64,000 nucleotides of DNA from Natronorubrum tibetense GA33 (GTDB lineage: Archaea > Halobacteriota > Halobacteria > Halobacteriales > Natrialbaceae), in contig NZ_KB913017.1 in the NCBI RefSeq assembly GCF_000383975.1, positions 3,944,265-4,008,264 of the forward strand. Direction: 5' to 3'. Both the position numbers and the translations under genes were made by a program. The notes under the pieces are model-generated. The model was not told the origin of the DNA, searched no databases, and worked only from the letters and a program-made list of their open reading frames with translations. Below, piece after piece: positions 19,750-28,331 of this stretch (position 1 is the first letter of the stretch; every line of letters starts with the position of its first letter).

Positions 19750-20610
19750 ATGGCCCTCTCAAGAGCGGAGCACGGCGTGAGCGGGACGGCACGGGCCTTC
19801 TGGTCGCAGGTCCATCCAGTGTTCATGCTGCCCCCGCTCGCAGCGTCGCTGTTCGGTGTGGTCCTCGCCGGCGCGCTCGAGCCGACGCTCGCGGCGATCC
19901 ACGTCGTCGCGATCTTCGCGGCGGTCTACACCGCTCACCTCAAGGACGGCTACGTCGACTTCTACGTCCGCGGTGAGGACGACGACCACCCGCTAACGGA
20001 ACGCGGCTGTCGCGTCGGTCTCGTCCTCTCGACGGCGACGTTCGGCGTGTGCTGTCTCCTCCTCTGGCTCTCCGTCGGCTGGATCGCGGTCGCGCTGACG
20101 CTGCCGACGTGGGTGATCGCCTATCACCACGCCCCACAACTCGACACGAACCCCGTTACGGCGACGACCGGCTATCCGCTCGGGATCGCGCTCTCGCTGC
20201 TCGGCGGGTTTTACGTGCAAGCCGGAACGATAACTGCCGTCCCGCTCGGGTTCGCGGTCGTCTTCCTCGTCTTGCTGTCGGGCATCAAGGTCGTCGACGA
20301 CGCACAGGACTACGACTACGATCGATCGATCGAAAAGCGGACCGTCGCGGTTACGGTCGGCCCGCAACGAGCGCACGCCGTCGCGTACGGCCTGATGGTG
20401 ACCGCACTCCTCGTCGTGCTCGGCTTTGCCGTCGCTCGCGTGTTTCCACCGACGGCGATCCTCGCAGCACTCGCGTTCGCCGTCGTCGCCGCCATCGCCT
20501 ACCGGACCGGGCCGGATCTCGCGACCATGTTGCTCGTCCGCGGATCGTACGTCTTCCTAGCTGTGCTGGTCGCCGCGGTCTGGTTCGAGCCGCTAGCGGC
20601 GATCGGTTGA
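19750..20610 (+). CDS. UbiA-family prenyltransferase
   Basis: 286 residues from ATG 19750 (GTG 19735 possible). About eight or nine membrane segments. The second Asp-rich motif is clear in VVDDAQDYDYDRSIEKRT; the first is degenerate (YVDFYVRGEDDD). Members attach polyprenyl chains to aromatic or lipid acceptors, for example in menaquinone or archaeal lipid synthesis. The acceptor is not resolved, and the weak first motif makes a divergent role possible. Confidence 0.82.
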   Translation: MALSRAEHGVSGTARAFWSQVHPVFMLPPLAASLFGVVLAGALEPTLAAIHVVAIFAAVYTAHLKDGYVDFYVRGEDDDHPLTERGCRVGLVLSTATFGVCCLLLWLSVGWIAVALTLPTWVIAYHHAPQLDTNPVTATTGYPLGIALSLLGGFYVQAGTITAVPLGFAVVFLVLLSGIKVVDDAQDYDYDRSIEKRTVAVTVGPQRAHAVAYGLMVTALLVVLGFAVARVFPPTAILAALAFAVVAAIAYRTGPDLATMLLVRGSYVFLAVLVAAVWFEPLAAIG

Positions 20611-20680
20611 CGACACGAACACGTCGGTACTCGAAGCGTCGGAAGCCGTCGCTCGCAACGCCGGTGTACGATCAGGAAGA

Positions 20681-20935
20681 TCAGAACAGGTGTGGACCCC
20701 AGATCAACACCAGCCACGAAACGAGGCTCACGACGCCGAAGACGGCGAACAGCAGGCCGAACCACGACCGCTCCATGACCGTCGTCAGCCGGTAGCCGCT
20801 GTAGGCCGCGACGATCCCCGCGAGCGGGACCAGCAGCGAGACGACCGCCGAGACGATCGCACCCAACAGATGCGGCATGCTCTCCCGGCCCGCCCGTTCG
20901 AGGTCCTCCATCAGCGTTGGTCGTGATTCGCTCAT
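20681..20935 (-). CDS. Small two-TM membrane protein
   Basis: 84 residues. Hydrophobic segments at about 23-45 and 57-80, charged N-terminus (MSESRPTLMEDLERAGRE). Convergent with the prenyltransferase gene. No motif of known function. Confidence 0.65.
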   Translation of the reverse strand: MSESRPTLMEDLERAGRESMPHLLGAIVSAVVSLLVPLAGIVAAYSGYRLTTVMERSWFGLLFAVFGVVSLVSWLVLIWGPHLF

Positions 20936-21262
20936 CGTGTCGACTCCGTGTAAGCCCTCGAGAGTATTAACGTATCAGGTCAGTCATCGCCCCGTGGAGA
21001 TCGGTCACACTCTCGACGCGTCGCAGGGACACTCTCGTCACGCCGCAGGGAGTCACACGCCCACTCGAGAGCGAGGGAACCGCATCCATCCTCGAGATCC
21101 ACTCCCGAAGAGTCGCATCGCTTTTGTCGCCGACTGAGAAACTGATCGGCAGTGATCCGACAGCGAATCGCCCACCGGTATCGCCTCGCGTGCCCCCTCG
21201 TTCTCAGCGGCGATGGCGGGCCGTCCGACCTACGCGACAGCCCGCTCGAGGGGTAATCGTCG
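20936..21262. other. Intergenic stretch, no gene seen
   Basis: About 330 bp between a divergent small membrane gene and lysE-type gene. Open frames here are short, Arg-rich and without initiation context. I see no RNA gene, repeat or clear promoter apart from an AT-rich run (AGAGTATTAACGTATCAG) near 20970 that could belong to the leftward gene. Confidence 0.5.
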
Positions 21263-21907
21263 ATGCTCGAGCGTATCGCACCCGCGCTGATCGAACCGAC
21301 GCTCCTTGCGGTCTACCTCGTCGCGGCGGGTGCGATGATCCTCTCGCCCGGTCCGGACACGCTCTACGTACTCACGAGGAGCGTCGGCGACGGTCGCGAC
21401 GCCGGCATCGCCTCCGCCGCGGGGATCAGCGTCGGCGTGCTCGTCCACACCCTCGCGGCGGTCGTCGGGCTCTCCGCCGTCTTTCGGGCGTCCGAACTCG
21501 CTTTCGCCGCCGTGACGATCGTCGGCGCGGGCTACCTCGTCTTCCTGGGCGTTCGGACGATCCGAGACGATGGACTCCTGCTGGAAGATGACGACCCCTC
21601 GACGGCGAGCCCGTTTCGGGAGGCCGTGCTGGTCAATATCCTGAACCCGCAGGTGGCGCTGTTCTTCCTCGCCTTCCTCCCGCAGTTCGTCGATCGAGCC
21701 GGTCACGTCCCGACGCAGCTGTCGATCCTCGGCGCGCTCTACGCCGTCGTAACCATGGGCTACCTCGCGACGGTAGCAGTCGGCTCGAGCGCCGTCCGTC
21801 GGCTGCTGTTCGCGCGGCCGCGAGTCGCCGGCGGCGTGCGCTGGCTCTCGGGACTGATCCTCGTCGGACTCGGACTCCGACTGCTAATCGGGAGCGTATT
21901 CGTCTGA
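21263..21907 (+). CDS. LysE/RhtB family amino-acid exporter
   Basis: 214 residues with about six TM segments. The family signature SPGPDTLYVLTRSVGDGRDAG lies at residues 28-48, followed by a GISVGVLVHTLAAVVGLSA helix. It exports amino acids or derivatives across the cytoplasmic membrane; the substrate is unknown. Confidence 0.9.
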   Translation: MLERIAPALIEPTLLAVYLVAAGAMILSPGPDTLYVLTRSVGDGRDAGIASAAGISVGVLVHTLAAVVGLSAVFRASELAFAAVTIVGAGYLVFLGVRTIRDDGLLLEDDDPSTASPFREAVLVNILNPQVALFFLAFLPQFVDRAGHVPTQLSILGALYAVVTMGYLATVAVGSSAVRRLLFARPRVAGGVRWLSGLILVGLGLRLLIGSVFV

Positions 21908-22018
21908 GGCGGTCCTCGAGAGCATTGCACGCTGATGATCGGTTCGAACGCGACTCGAAACGTACCCGTTGAGCTATCAGTGAGACGGTCTCGAGTCGAA
22001 CGTCGACCGACGATAGCG

Positions 22019-22279
22019 CTATTCAGCTTCTTCGGACACGCTCGGCGGCTTCCACCCCATCTTGAGGGTCACCGTTTCGCGCTGGCCGCGCAGCAGCGAC
22101 GAGCGCTCGATGATGCCGACCTCGTAGGCGATCGACTCCGGCGGTCGGAGGTCAACCGCCTTGTTCCCGGTTCGGATCGTCGCCTGATCGCCGTCCTCGA
22201 GTTCGTCGGCCAGCGCTCGAAGGTGTTCGGCGGCTTCGTCACGACTGAGTTCGTCCGCGGATCGCGTCTTCTCCACCAT
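22019..22279 (-). CDS. Amphi-Trp domain-containing protein
   Basis: 86 residues. The sequence SRDEAAEHLRALADELEDGD with a downstream LKMGWKPP matches the small amphi-Trp domain family common in haloarchaea. Function unknown; probably soluble. Confidence 0.78.
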   Translation of the reverse strand: MVEKTRSADELSRDEAAEHLRALADELEDGDQATIRTGNKAVDLRPPESIAYEVGIIERSSLLRGQRETVTLKMGWKPPSVSEEAE

Positions 22280-22462
22280 GGACCGGATATGCGGGAACGT
22301 CCGGAATAAGCCGTATACCTAACGAATTTTGCGCTTTCGGGGTCTGCCGAAACGGTAATACATCCGGCTTGCAGCCTCGGGTAATTTATCAGAGGCCGGG
22401 TCCGATGTGGGAGGCCAACACACCGGCCGAAGCCTGAAGAGCGAGCGTTGAGGAATCCACGT

Positions 22463-22930
22463 ATGGAACTTGTAGAAGCCACCGCAGCTGATCTCGATGC
22501 GCTCGCTGACCGCTGGTACTCCCTCGCGAAAGCGATGGAGACGTACTCAGAACTGAACGAACTCGACGCGGACGCAATCGAGGGAACCATCGAAGACGGC
22601 TTCCGCGCGCACCTCGAGGACGAAGACGTCACCGACTACCGTATCGTTCACGAGGGCGAGACGATCGGCTTCGTCACGCTCCGTCAGGGCCGTCACCCGT
22701 CTCGGCAGTACTCGCAGTATCTCCGCATCGTGAATCTCGCTATCGACGAGGACTACCGAAGTCGAGGCCACGGCACAGCCGTCGTCGAACGCGTGAAAGA
22801 ACTGGCTCGCGAGAGAGGATGTGACCATCTCAAAGTCTCCTGTGAGTGGCAGAACGAGGGCGCACGCAGGTTCTACCGCAACACGAATTTTCGACCGAAG
22901 CAAGTCGACTACGCACAGCCGTTGGAGTGA
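22463..22930 (+). CDS. GNAT family N-acetyltransferase
   Basis: 155 residues from ATG 22463. Acetyl-CoA binding loop DEDYRSRGHGTAVVERVKEL (R-x-x-G-x-G-like) and the C-terminal VSCEWQNEGARRFYRNTNF are typical for GNAT. Substrate unknown. It is the last ordinary gene before the integration islets. Confidence 0.88.
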   Translation: MELVEATAADLDALADRWYSLAKAMETYSELNELDADAIEGTIEDGFRAHLEDEDVTDYRIVHEGETIGFVTLRQGRHPSRQYSQYLRIVNLAIDEDYRSRGHGTAVVERVKELARERGCDHLKVSCEWQNEGARRFYRNTNFRPKQVDYAQPLE

Positions 22931-22966
22931 GTCGGAGTAACCACTACGAGTGTGTCGTCGCCAATG

Positions 22967-23093
22967 TTATCAATTCGTACTCACGATCTTGATCAGTACT
23001 TCTGAGTACACACAACGTACACAGCGGATAAATCCACTCAAGTTCAGTGAGCTACAATAGCAAGGGTTACTTCGGGTGCAGTCTGATTGAACG
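22967..23093 (+). repeat. Distal att-like repeat, copy 1 (YchF 3'-end remnant plus islet end)
   Basis: The segment 22970-22993, read on the minus strand, encodes IKIVSTN and a stop, the last residues of the YchF-type GTPase at 24718. The right side continues as an islet-end sequence with the inverted arms GTACTCA / TGAGTAC (22977-22983 and 23004-23010), which resembles the end at 23771-23890. It is about 80 bp before the doc start, so it also forms the upstream region of that gene. Confidence 0.75.
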
Positions 23094-23098
23094 AACGA

Positions 23099-23587
23099 AT
23101 GGCAGACTCGCTCTGGTATCCGTCAGTAGGCGACGTTCTCGCCATCCACGACGACATCGTATCAGAGTATTCTGACACGCACGCTGGTATCCAAAATCGT
23201 GGGGATATCGAGTTTGTCCTGAACTACATCGAGAGTGGGAGTTTCGGAACGGCACCCGAGACGATTCACGAGAAAACGTTTCACCTCATCCGACTGTTGG
23301 TGGCGAACCACCCGTTCGTCGACGCAAACAAACGCACCGCGCTCAACACGACGGTCGTATTCTATTTCCTCAACGGGTATCGGTTCACGTACGACGGCGA
23401 AATCAGGACGATCCTCAAGCAGTTTGGCACGGATCAGGCAACCGTCAACGAGACGGAAACCCTCGAATACCTTCGATCACACACCGAAGAAATCGACCTC
23501 GCAGGCGAGATCGAACAGTGGCGCGATGATCTCATCCGGTACGGACTGGACGAACTAACCGGCGACTCGTCTAACCCGAACGATTAA
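23099..23587 (+). CDS. doc: Fic/Doc-family toxin (death-on-curing type)
   Basis: 162 residues from ATG 23099. The Doc signature HPFVDANKRTALNTTVVF (H-x-F-x-x-A-N-K-R) is intact; in bacteriophage P1 Doc this domain phosphorylates EF-Tu. Length and N-terminal YPSVGDVLAIHDDIV fit Doc rather than long Fic proteins. No phd antitoxin precedes it; a 46-codon ORF follows 25 bp downstream and may be its partner. It sits between two copies of an att-like repeat, so it is probably mobile cargo. Confidence 0.88.
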   Translation: MADSLWYPSVGDVLAIHDDIVSEYSDTHAGIQNRGDIEFVLNYIESGSFGTAPETIHEKTFHLIRLLVANHPFVDANKRTALNTTVVFYFLNGYRFTYDGEIRTILKQFGTDQATVNETETLEYLRSHTEEIDLAGEIEQWRDDLIRYGLDELTGDSSNPND

Positions 23588-23612
23588 CCGCAGTCAGGAC
23601 GATACTCCAACC

Positions 23613-23753
23613 ATGGCGACCGAGGAAGGTTCAGAGTCCGGTTCCCCACTTGATGAAGTAATGGACGACATCCGACGAGAACTCGTCCAGCGGGTGGCAG
23701 CGGCTGACCGGGACGCGAACCGAGATATCTACGACGCGCTCGAAAACGAGTAA
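23613..23753 (+). CDS. Small acidic protein, candidate antitoxin partner of Doc
   Basis: 46 residues (MATEEGSESGSPLD...), highly charged, with one predicted amphipathic helix DEVMDDIRRELVQRVAAADR. It starts 25 bp after the doc stop, on the same strand, so co-transcription is likely. The reversed order toxin-antitoxin is unusual for phd-doc. Partner role is inferred from position and size only. Confidence 0.55.
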   Translation: MATEEGSESGSPLDEVMDDIRRELVQRVAAADRDANRDIYDALENE

Positions 23754-23770
23754 CGCGCTACGACTCGGTT

Positions 23771-23890
23771 TTATCAGTTAGTACTCACGATCTTGATTAC
23801 CATATCTGAGTGCACACAGTGTACACAACGTATAAACTCGATCTTGATTTGCTTTGACCTTCGCGGTCACTACAGGTGCAGACTGAACGG
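23771..23890 (+). repeat. Middle att-like repeat, copy 2
   Basis: Positions 23774-23797 on the minus strand read VIKIVSTN-stop with the preceding codon, matching the GTPase end. The following 90 bp (TGAGTGCACACAGTGTACAC and on to GCAGACTGAACGG) resemble copy 1. The 17-bp core GTACTCACGATCTTGAT is identical in copies 1 and 2. The distance to copy 1 is 804 bp and to the GTPase end 944 bp. Confidence 0.78.
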
Positions 23891-24040
23891 TGAGTTATGT
23901 ATCAAACACAGACTATGTTCGTCGAACCGTGCTGAATACAGGGCGCGAATGTTGCATCCAATTTCGCTAGATTAGATTGAACAGATAAAGGACAACTCGT
24001 TTGACCGTTGGTACTGGTAACTCGGACGAAGAAACTCCCA

Positions 24041-24490
24041 CTATAACTTGTTGATAAACACGGCTATACCAGTAACGAGAACAACGGTTCCCCCGAGGAT
24101 AGTCAACAGACTGCCAATCTGGGGAATAAAATCGCCTCCATACACGGCATAAATGTCGAGTAGAAGGTACGAAGGGAGCGCTATCGAACTCAATCCTGTG
24201 AGAACAAAAATCATTGCTGTGAACTGTGAGTATCCGACAAGGATACTCATAGCCACCGAGACGGCGATGAGCAGGAGAAGAGCAAGCGTCACGTCAAATT
24301 CAAGTCCCGATGACATTCCCGGCAGGTATACATGGCGGATCACCTCACGCGCGGGATTCGATTGGAGCCACGGAAGGTAAATACCGACAACGATGCTAAT
24401 GGCACCAAGGAGTGTAGCCCCCACCAACCGAATATCATCAATCGAAGACTGCCAACGTTGAAAAAGAGCGACGGGCGATTGGTGAGTCAT
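24041..24490 (-). CDS. Membrane protein of unknown function (islet cargo)
   Basis: 149 residues from MTHQSPVALF; nine in-frame codons upstream are disregarded. Four TM segments at about 22-42, 63-82, 86-105 and 122-144, with an external-looking loop before TM2. The gene is clearly more AT-rich than the flanking chromosome and lies between att-like copies 2 and 3, so it is probably acquired. No family recognised. Confidence 0.65.
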   Translation of the reverse strand: MTHQSPVALFQRWQSSIDDIRLVGATLLGAISIVVGIYLPWLQSNPAREVIRHVYLPGMSSGLEFDVTLALLLLIAVSVAMSILVGYSQFTAMIFVLTGLSSIALPSYLLLDIYAVYGGDFIPQIGSLLTILGGTVVLVTGIAVFINKL

Positions 24491-24717
24491 AAGAGTATAG
24501 TAGATAATTCCTCTCATTCGACAAAATAGTTCCGCTGATCAACATTTATTAATAACTTCATCCGTATTGACCGCTGCTCCTGCAAGATACATGCTCTATA
24601 TTCAGCAGGTCGTTTCTGACACCTATCCGAGAAATAGGCGGCTGCTCCGGTAACGCCTTTACCTGTACTGATCACCGCGCCCGCCTAAAACGCAGAGTCT
24701 TATTTGTTACAATATAG

Positions 24718-24742
24718 TCAGTTAGTAGATACGATCTTGATC
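24718..24742 (+). other. Native att-like site: 3' end of the YchF-type gene (copy 3)
   Basis: Plus-strand bases TCAGTTAGTAGATACGATCT (from 24718) are the reverse complement of the GTPase codons ending KIVSTN-stop. The 11-bp ACGATCTTGAT block is shared with copies 1 and 2. This is the intact gene end and so presumably the reconstituted attachment site of the most recent insertion. Confidence 0.7.
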
Positions 24743-25896
24743 ACGTCACCCTCCTCGAGTTCGTACCCATCACTAACCTCCCGACTCGACTTCGCGTTGA
24801 CGGCGTGCAGGTAGCCGTCGCCGATGTCGGAGTGGACGGCGTAGGCGAGGTCGACGGGCGTCGAGCCGTCGGGCAAGAGGAAAGCGTCGGGCAGGACGTT
24901 ACCGCTGCCGTCGGACCACTTCGCCGCGTCCTCGACCGGGTAAGCCGTGAGGTACTCGAGCAACTCGTAGACTGCGTAGTTCAGCGCGGACTGCACGCCG
25001 GTGCCGTCCCACTCGTCCATCGTTTGAGCGAGTCCCTCGAGCGCCTCGCGCTGGGCGTCGTTGACACCATCGCCGATCTCGAGGGTCTCGTCGCCGGGGT
25101 CGTAGTCGACGAGTCCGTTCTCCGCGGCGCGGCGAAGGGCGAGTTCGCCCTCCGCGGTGGTCGGGATGACCGGCTTATCTAACTCGAGCAATTTCTCGAC
25201 GTTCTCCTGGGGTGCGACGTCGATCTTGTTCGCGGCGACGACGATCGGCTTGGTCCGTTCGCGGACCAGTCGAGCGAGTTCCTCGCGGTGGTCGTCCTCC
25301 CACTGGATGGGGTCGTCGGGATACTCGAGTTCCCGAAGCACCTTCGCGATCTGCGTCGGTGAGGCACCGAACCCCGAGAGCATGTCGGCGAGCACTTCGT
25401 CGATGTCGAAATCCGGCGAGCGTGACTTGCGCTCGACCGACTCCCAGTTGTCCTCGACGATCCCAGCGAGCCAGAGATCCATCTCCTCCTCGACGAAGTC
25501 GATATCCTCGAGCGGGTCGTGTTCTCCGATATCAACGGGTTCGCCCTTCGCGTTGGTCCCGCCGGAGGCGTCGATGACGTTGACGATCACGTCCGCGTTC
25601 GTGAGTTCGTCGAGGAACTGATTTCCGAGCCCCTTCCCCTCGTGAGCGCCAGGTACCAGGCCCGCCACGTCGAGCAGTTCGATCGGGACGTAGCGTTTGC
25701 CGTCCTCGCAGTTGTCGGCGTTACAGCGCTCCTCGCGCTCGAGGCAGGGACACTCCGTCCGGACGTAGCTGACCCCGCGGTTGGCGTCGATGGTGGTAAA
25801 GGGGTAGTTAGCAACGTCGACCTCCGCCATCGTCGCCGCGGTGTAGAACGTGGACTTGCCGGCGTTCGGTTTCCCGGCAAGCGCGATCGAAAGCAT
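24718..25896 (-). CDS. ychF: YchF/Obg-related GTPase (redox-regulated ATPase type)
   Basis: 392 residues from MLSIALAGKPNAGKST, the usual archaeal start; a Met five codons earlier exists but is not needed. P-loop GKPNAGKS at residues 8-15, then TTIDANRG, the G3 motif DVAGLVPGA and AANKIDVA for the base. A cysteine cluster CPCLEREERCNADNC is inserted after G2, as in archaeal members. The C-terminal TGS domain ends in GDVIKIVSTN. Likely a ribosome-associated translation or stress factor. Its 3' end serves as an integration target. Confidence 0.93.
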   Translation of the reverse strand: MLSIALAGKPNAGKSTFYTAATMAEVDVANYPFTTIDANRGVSYVRTECPCLEREERCNADNCEDGKRYVPIELLDVAGLVPGAHEGKGLGNQFLDELTNADVIVNVIDASGGTNAKGEPVDIGEHDPLEDIDFVEEEMDLWLAGIVEDNWESVERKSRSPDFDIDEVLADMLSGFGASPTQIAKVLRELEYPDDPIQWEDDHREELARLVRERTKPIVVAANKIDVAPQENVEKLLELDKPVIPTTAEGELALRRAAENGLVDYDPGDETLEIGDGVNDAQREALEGLAQTMDEWDGTGVQSALNYAVYELLEYLTAYPVEDAAKWSDGSGNVLPDAFLLPDGSTPVDLAYAVHSDIGDGYLHAVNAKSSREVSDGYELEEGDVIKIVSTN

Positions 25897-26164
25897 GCCT
25901 CTCCGTAGCATCGTCCCCTCAAACTGTCTTTCGATTCCCGTTACTGGTGTCGGTGGTGAAAGACGCGGTCCCGCCGTTGTCCCAGCGCTTTCGACTGCAG
26001 CCACCAGTGATGCGCGTAGACGAACGAATCTGTAGTATCATGCCGTTGTCGGTGAGATTCAAACCAGCACAGCACGACTCCCGAGAGGCGTACTGAGTCT
26101 CTCCCGTTCCACACTGACGACGCTCTCCGAGCGGATCCATCCCGGTGAGTCCGAAAATCTCGGC

Positions 26165-26572
26165 GCACAGCTCCCCCGAAGAGATCGGCCGATTTCTCGA
26201 GGCGTCACGCGAACGGCGGCGACGAATCCCGTCGCGACGCCGACCGCCGCGAGCGTCGTCACGAAAGATAGCGGTTCGACGTTGGTCCCGCCCTCGAGGA
26301 AGATGTAGAGCAACAGCCAGTCGCCGAGTCCGCAGGCGGTGACGATGCCGATCGAGACCCAGATCGCGACTCGAGAGCGGACGTCCGGCGCGACGTTTCG
26401 TCTGGCCAGCCAGTAGCCGCCGGTGGCGAGGCCCGTCGGGACCAGCAACGAGACGACAACTCGAGCGCGACGACCGGCTATGTGGCCGGCGACGTGATCG
26501 TCTGGACGATTCCGACGGTCGCGAGGGCGAGGCCCATCGCGACGATCGCGGCGCTCGGCTCCCCCCACCCCT
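26165..26572 (-). pseudogene. Degraded membrane sensor gene (N-terminal TM region)
   Basis: Read on the minus strand, one frame gives AAIVAMGLALATVGIVQTI, then an in-frame TAG after TSPAT; the frame then shifts to VVVSLLVPTGLATGGYWLARR and continues through two further TM helices to TGFVAAVRVTPRE before losing coding character. The pattern is that of the N-terminal membrane segment of haloarchaeal sensor kinases. At least one nonsense and one frameshift change plus loss of the C-terminal part mark it as a remnant. Confidence 0.65.
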
Positions 26573-26778
26573 CCAACTCAAACTCAGGGGGTGAAAAGGC
26601 GCATACTCATCCCTTCCAGAGGAGCAGATAAAGTATCGTATCGGCTCAGTCTTCGTTTCTCGAGTCGGAACCGTTCCCGACTGGTGCATCGGTGGCACGC
26701 ACTGAGCCGAAGCGAGCGAACGGTGAACACCAGCCCAACGTCGCGAGGAATGACGCTCCGAGAGAGCGACCAAACCGT

Positions 26779-27510
26779 CTACAGCACGAGCGCCATCATC
26801 ACTTCGTCGACGTAGTGACCGTTTAACTTGTAGTGGTCCTCGCGGACGGCCTCGGTCTCCCAGTCGTGGCCCTCGAGGAACGCGATGGCGTCTTCGTTGC
26901 TCGAGGGGACGCTCTGGTAGACGCGTTCGTAGCCGTTCGCGCCGGCCCACTCGAGACCACGCGAGAGGAGGTGCGAGCCGATACCATGGCCGCGGTACTC
27001 CTCCAGAACGCCGACGGTGAGTTCGGCGGTGTGGGAGAGTTTCTCCAGTTCCGGCGCGTGGAGGTGGACCCAGCCGACGACCTCGTCCTCGACCGTCGCG
27101 ACGAAGAACATTCGAGACTCGATTTCGTTGTGCCGCAACAAGGCGTCCTGATGATCGATCTCGTCGGCGACGCTCTCGGCTTCGATATACGTCTTCTCCT
27201 CGGCGACCTGTCGGATCGCGCCGACGATCCCCGTGAGGTCCTCCTGTCTGGCCGGCCGGATGTGGAACTCGAGATCCTCGGAAACGTACTCCTCCTCGGC
27301 TCCGGCGGCGATCGTAACTCGGAGTTTGCCGTCCGATTCCTCGAGTTTGCCGTCGCGTTTGAGGATCGCGACGTGGTGTCGGAACCCGCTGGGGTCAATT
27401 CCGAGGACCCCCTGTACGTCGTCGGGATCGACGGCCCCGTGGCGCTCGACGTGCTCGTAGATCCGTTTCCGGTCGTCGTGGCCGAACTCGAGGGGTTCAC
27501 TGGATGCCAT
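26779..27510 (-). CDS. HTH-GNAT fusion: winged helix plus N-acetyltransferase
   Basis: 243 residues from MASSEPLEFG. Residues about 10-65 form a helix-turn-helix (VQGVLGIDPSGFRHHVAILK), residues 82-243 a GNAT domain with the acetyl-CoA loop VLEEYRGHGIGSHLLSRGLEW and SVPSSNEDAIAFLEGHDWE. The combination suggests a transcription-linked or DNA-bound acetyltransferase; related haloarchaeal proteins are annotated as GNAT only. A TATA-like element lies about 25 bp upstream of the ATG. Confidence 0.85.
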   Translation of the reverse strand: MASSEPLEFGHDDRKRIYEHVERHGAVDPDDVQGVLGIDPSGFRHHVAILKRDGKLEESDGKLRVTIAAGAEEEYVSEDLEFHIRPARQEDLTGIVGAIRQVAEEKTYIEAESVADEIDHQDALLRHNEIESRMFFVATVEDEVVGWVHLHAPELEKLSHTAELTVGVLEEYRGHGIGSHLLSRGLEWAGANGYERVYQSVPSSNEDAIAFLEGHDWETEAVREDHYKLNGHYVDEVMMALVL

Positions 27511-27526
27511 GGTACTAGCTACCATC

Positions 27527-27542
27527 TTACAATACTTAACCC
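27527..27542 (-). promoter_or_regulatory. Putative TATA box for the HTH-GNAT gene
   Basis: Minus-strand reading GGTTAAGTATTGTAAG places a TTAAGTAT element about 22-32 bases before the ATG at 27510, as expected for a leaderless or short-leader archaeal promoter. No experimental support. Confidence 0.45.
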
Positions 27543-27817
27543 TTGGCCGGATGGGACGAGCCGTCGATACCGAGGGTGTCACAGATCGTCTCCACCGCAG
27601 AGATGGTGTCCGTAGTGATCTGAGCGCACGACAGTCGCGCAGCGACGCGTCCGCGCCCCGCAGATCGGACTTAATGAACCAACAGGTGAATCCGGAGAGC
27701 CTTTCGCGGCAGGTCCCTCCCACCGAGTACGTGAGATAACGATACGGATCGCTGTCCGTCGCTGAACGGAACTCGACTCGAGCGAGTCGAACGGAGGTGT
27801 CGATCTCACGTATCCCC

Positions 27818-28264
27818 ATGATCGAAACGGAGGTGGCGGTTGCTGGCGGTGCGCTCGTCCTCGCGGTAGCCACCGGACTGGTGGCCCACGAGTGGCTGCA
27901 CGCACTGACCCTTCGACTCGCTCGAATCGAGTACACGGTGACCTACTTTCCGGACCGGACCGACGGGGTCGTCGGTCTGCTGGCGAGCTGTCCGTGGGCG
28001 GCCGTCCGGCCGCATCCGACCGGTCGCGAACCCACCTGGCAGCTTCGGGTTGCGGCGCTCTCCCCGTTCCTACTGGCCGCGCCCGTCTTCGCACTCGGGA
28101 TACGTGGCGTGCCGGTCGACTCGCCGGTCGTGACGGCGATCGGAATCGGCTGGCTGGCCTGTTCGATCCCCAGCCCGCAGGACTTCTCGGTCGCCTTCTA
28201 CGCCCATCGCGCCCTCGAGTCCGCTCGCGAACCGAACACGGCACCAGCTTCCTGCGCCGATTGA
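27818..28264 (+). CDS. Membrane protein with HExxH motif (M50-like zincin)
   Basis: 148 residues from ATG 27818; GTG 27797, with a GGAGG directly upstream, is an alternative that would add seven residues. First TM helix ends in the zinc-binding motif VAHEWLHALTL; further helices at about 75-93 and 97-117. This resembles small DUF3267-like site-2-protease relatives, in which HExxH lies in a TM segment, but the second motif (NxxPxxxxDG) is not present. Possibly an intramembrane protease or a degenerate member. Confidence 0.6.
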   Translation: MIETEVAVAGGALVLAVATGLVAHEWLHALTLRLARIEYTVTYFPDRTDGVVGLLASCPWAAVRPHPTGREPTWQLRVAALSPFLLAAPVFALGIRGVPVDSPVVTAIGIGWLACSIPSPQDFSVAFYAHRALESAREPNTAPASCAD

Positions 28265-28331
28265 CGGTCGTCGCTTCGTCGCCGTGTGCTCGCGGGCCGC
28301 TCGCTCGAGTCTGTTATCGAGCGACGAACGA

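Noticed and set aside
22967-23890. Direct repeats as ends of an insertion sequence
   Set aside because: No transposase and no terminal inverted repeats; the coding match with the GTPase end explains them better as att sites.
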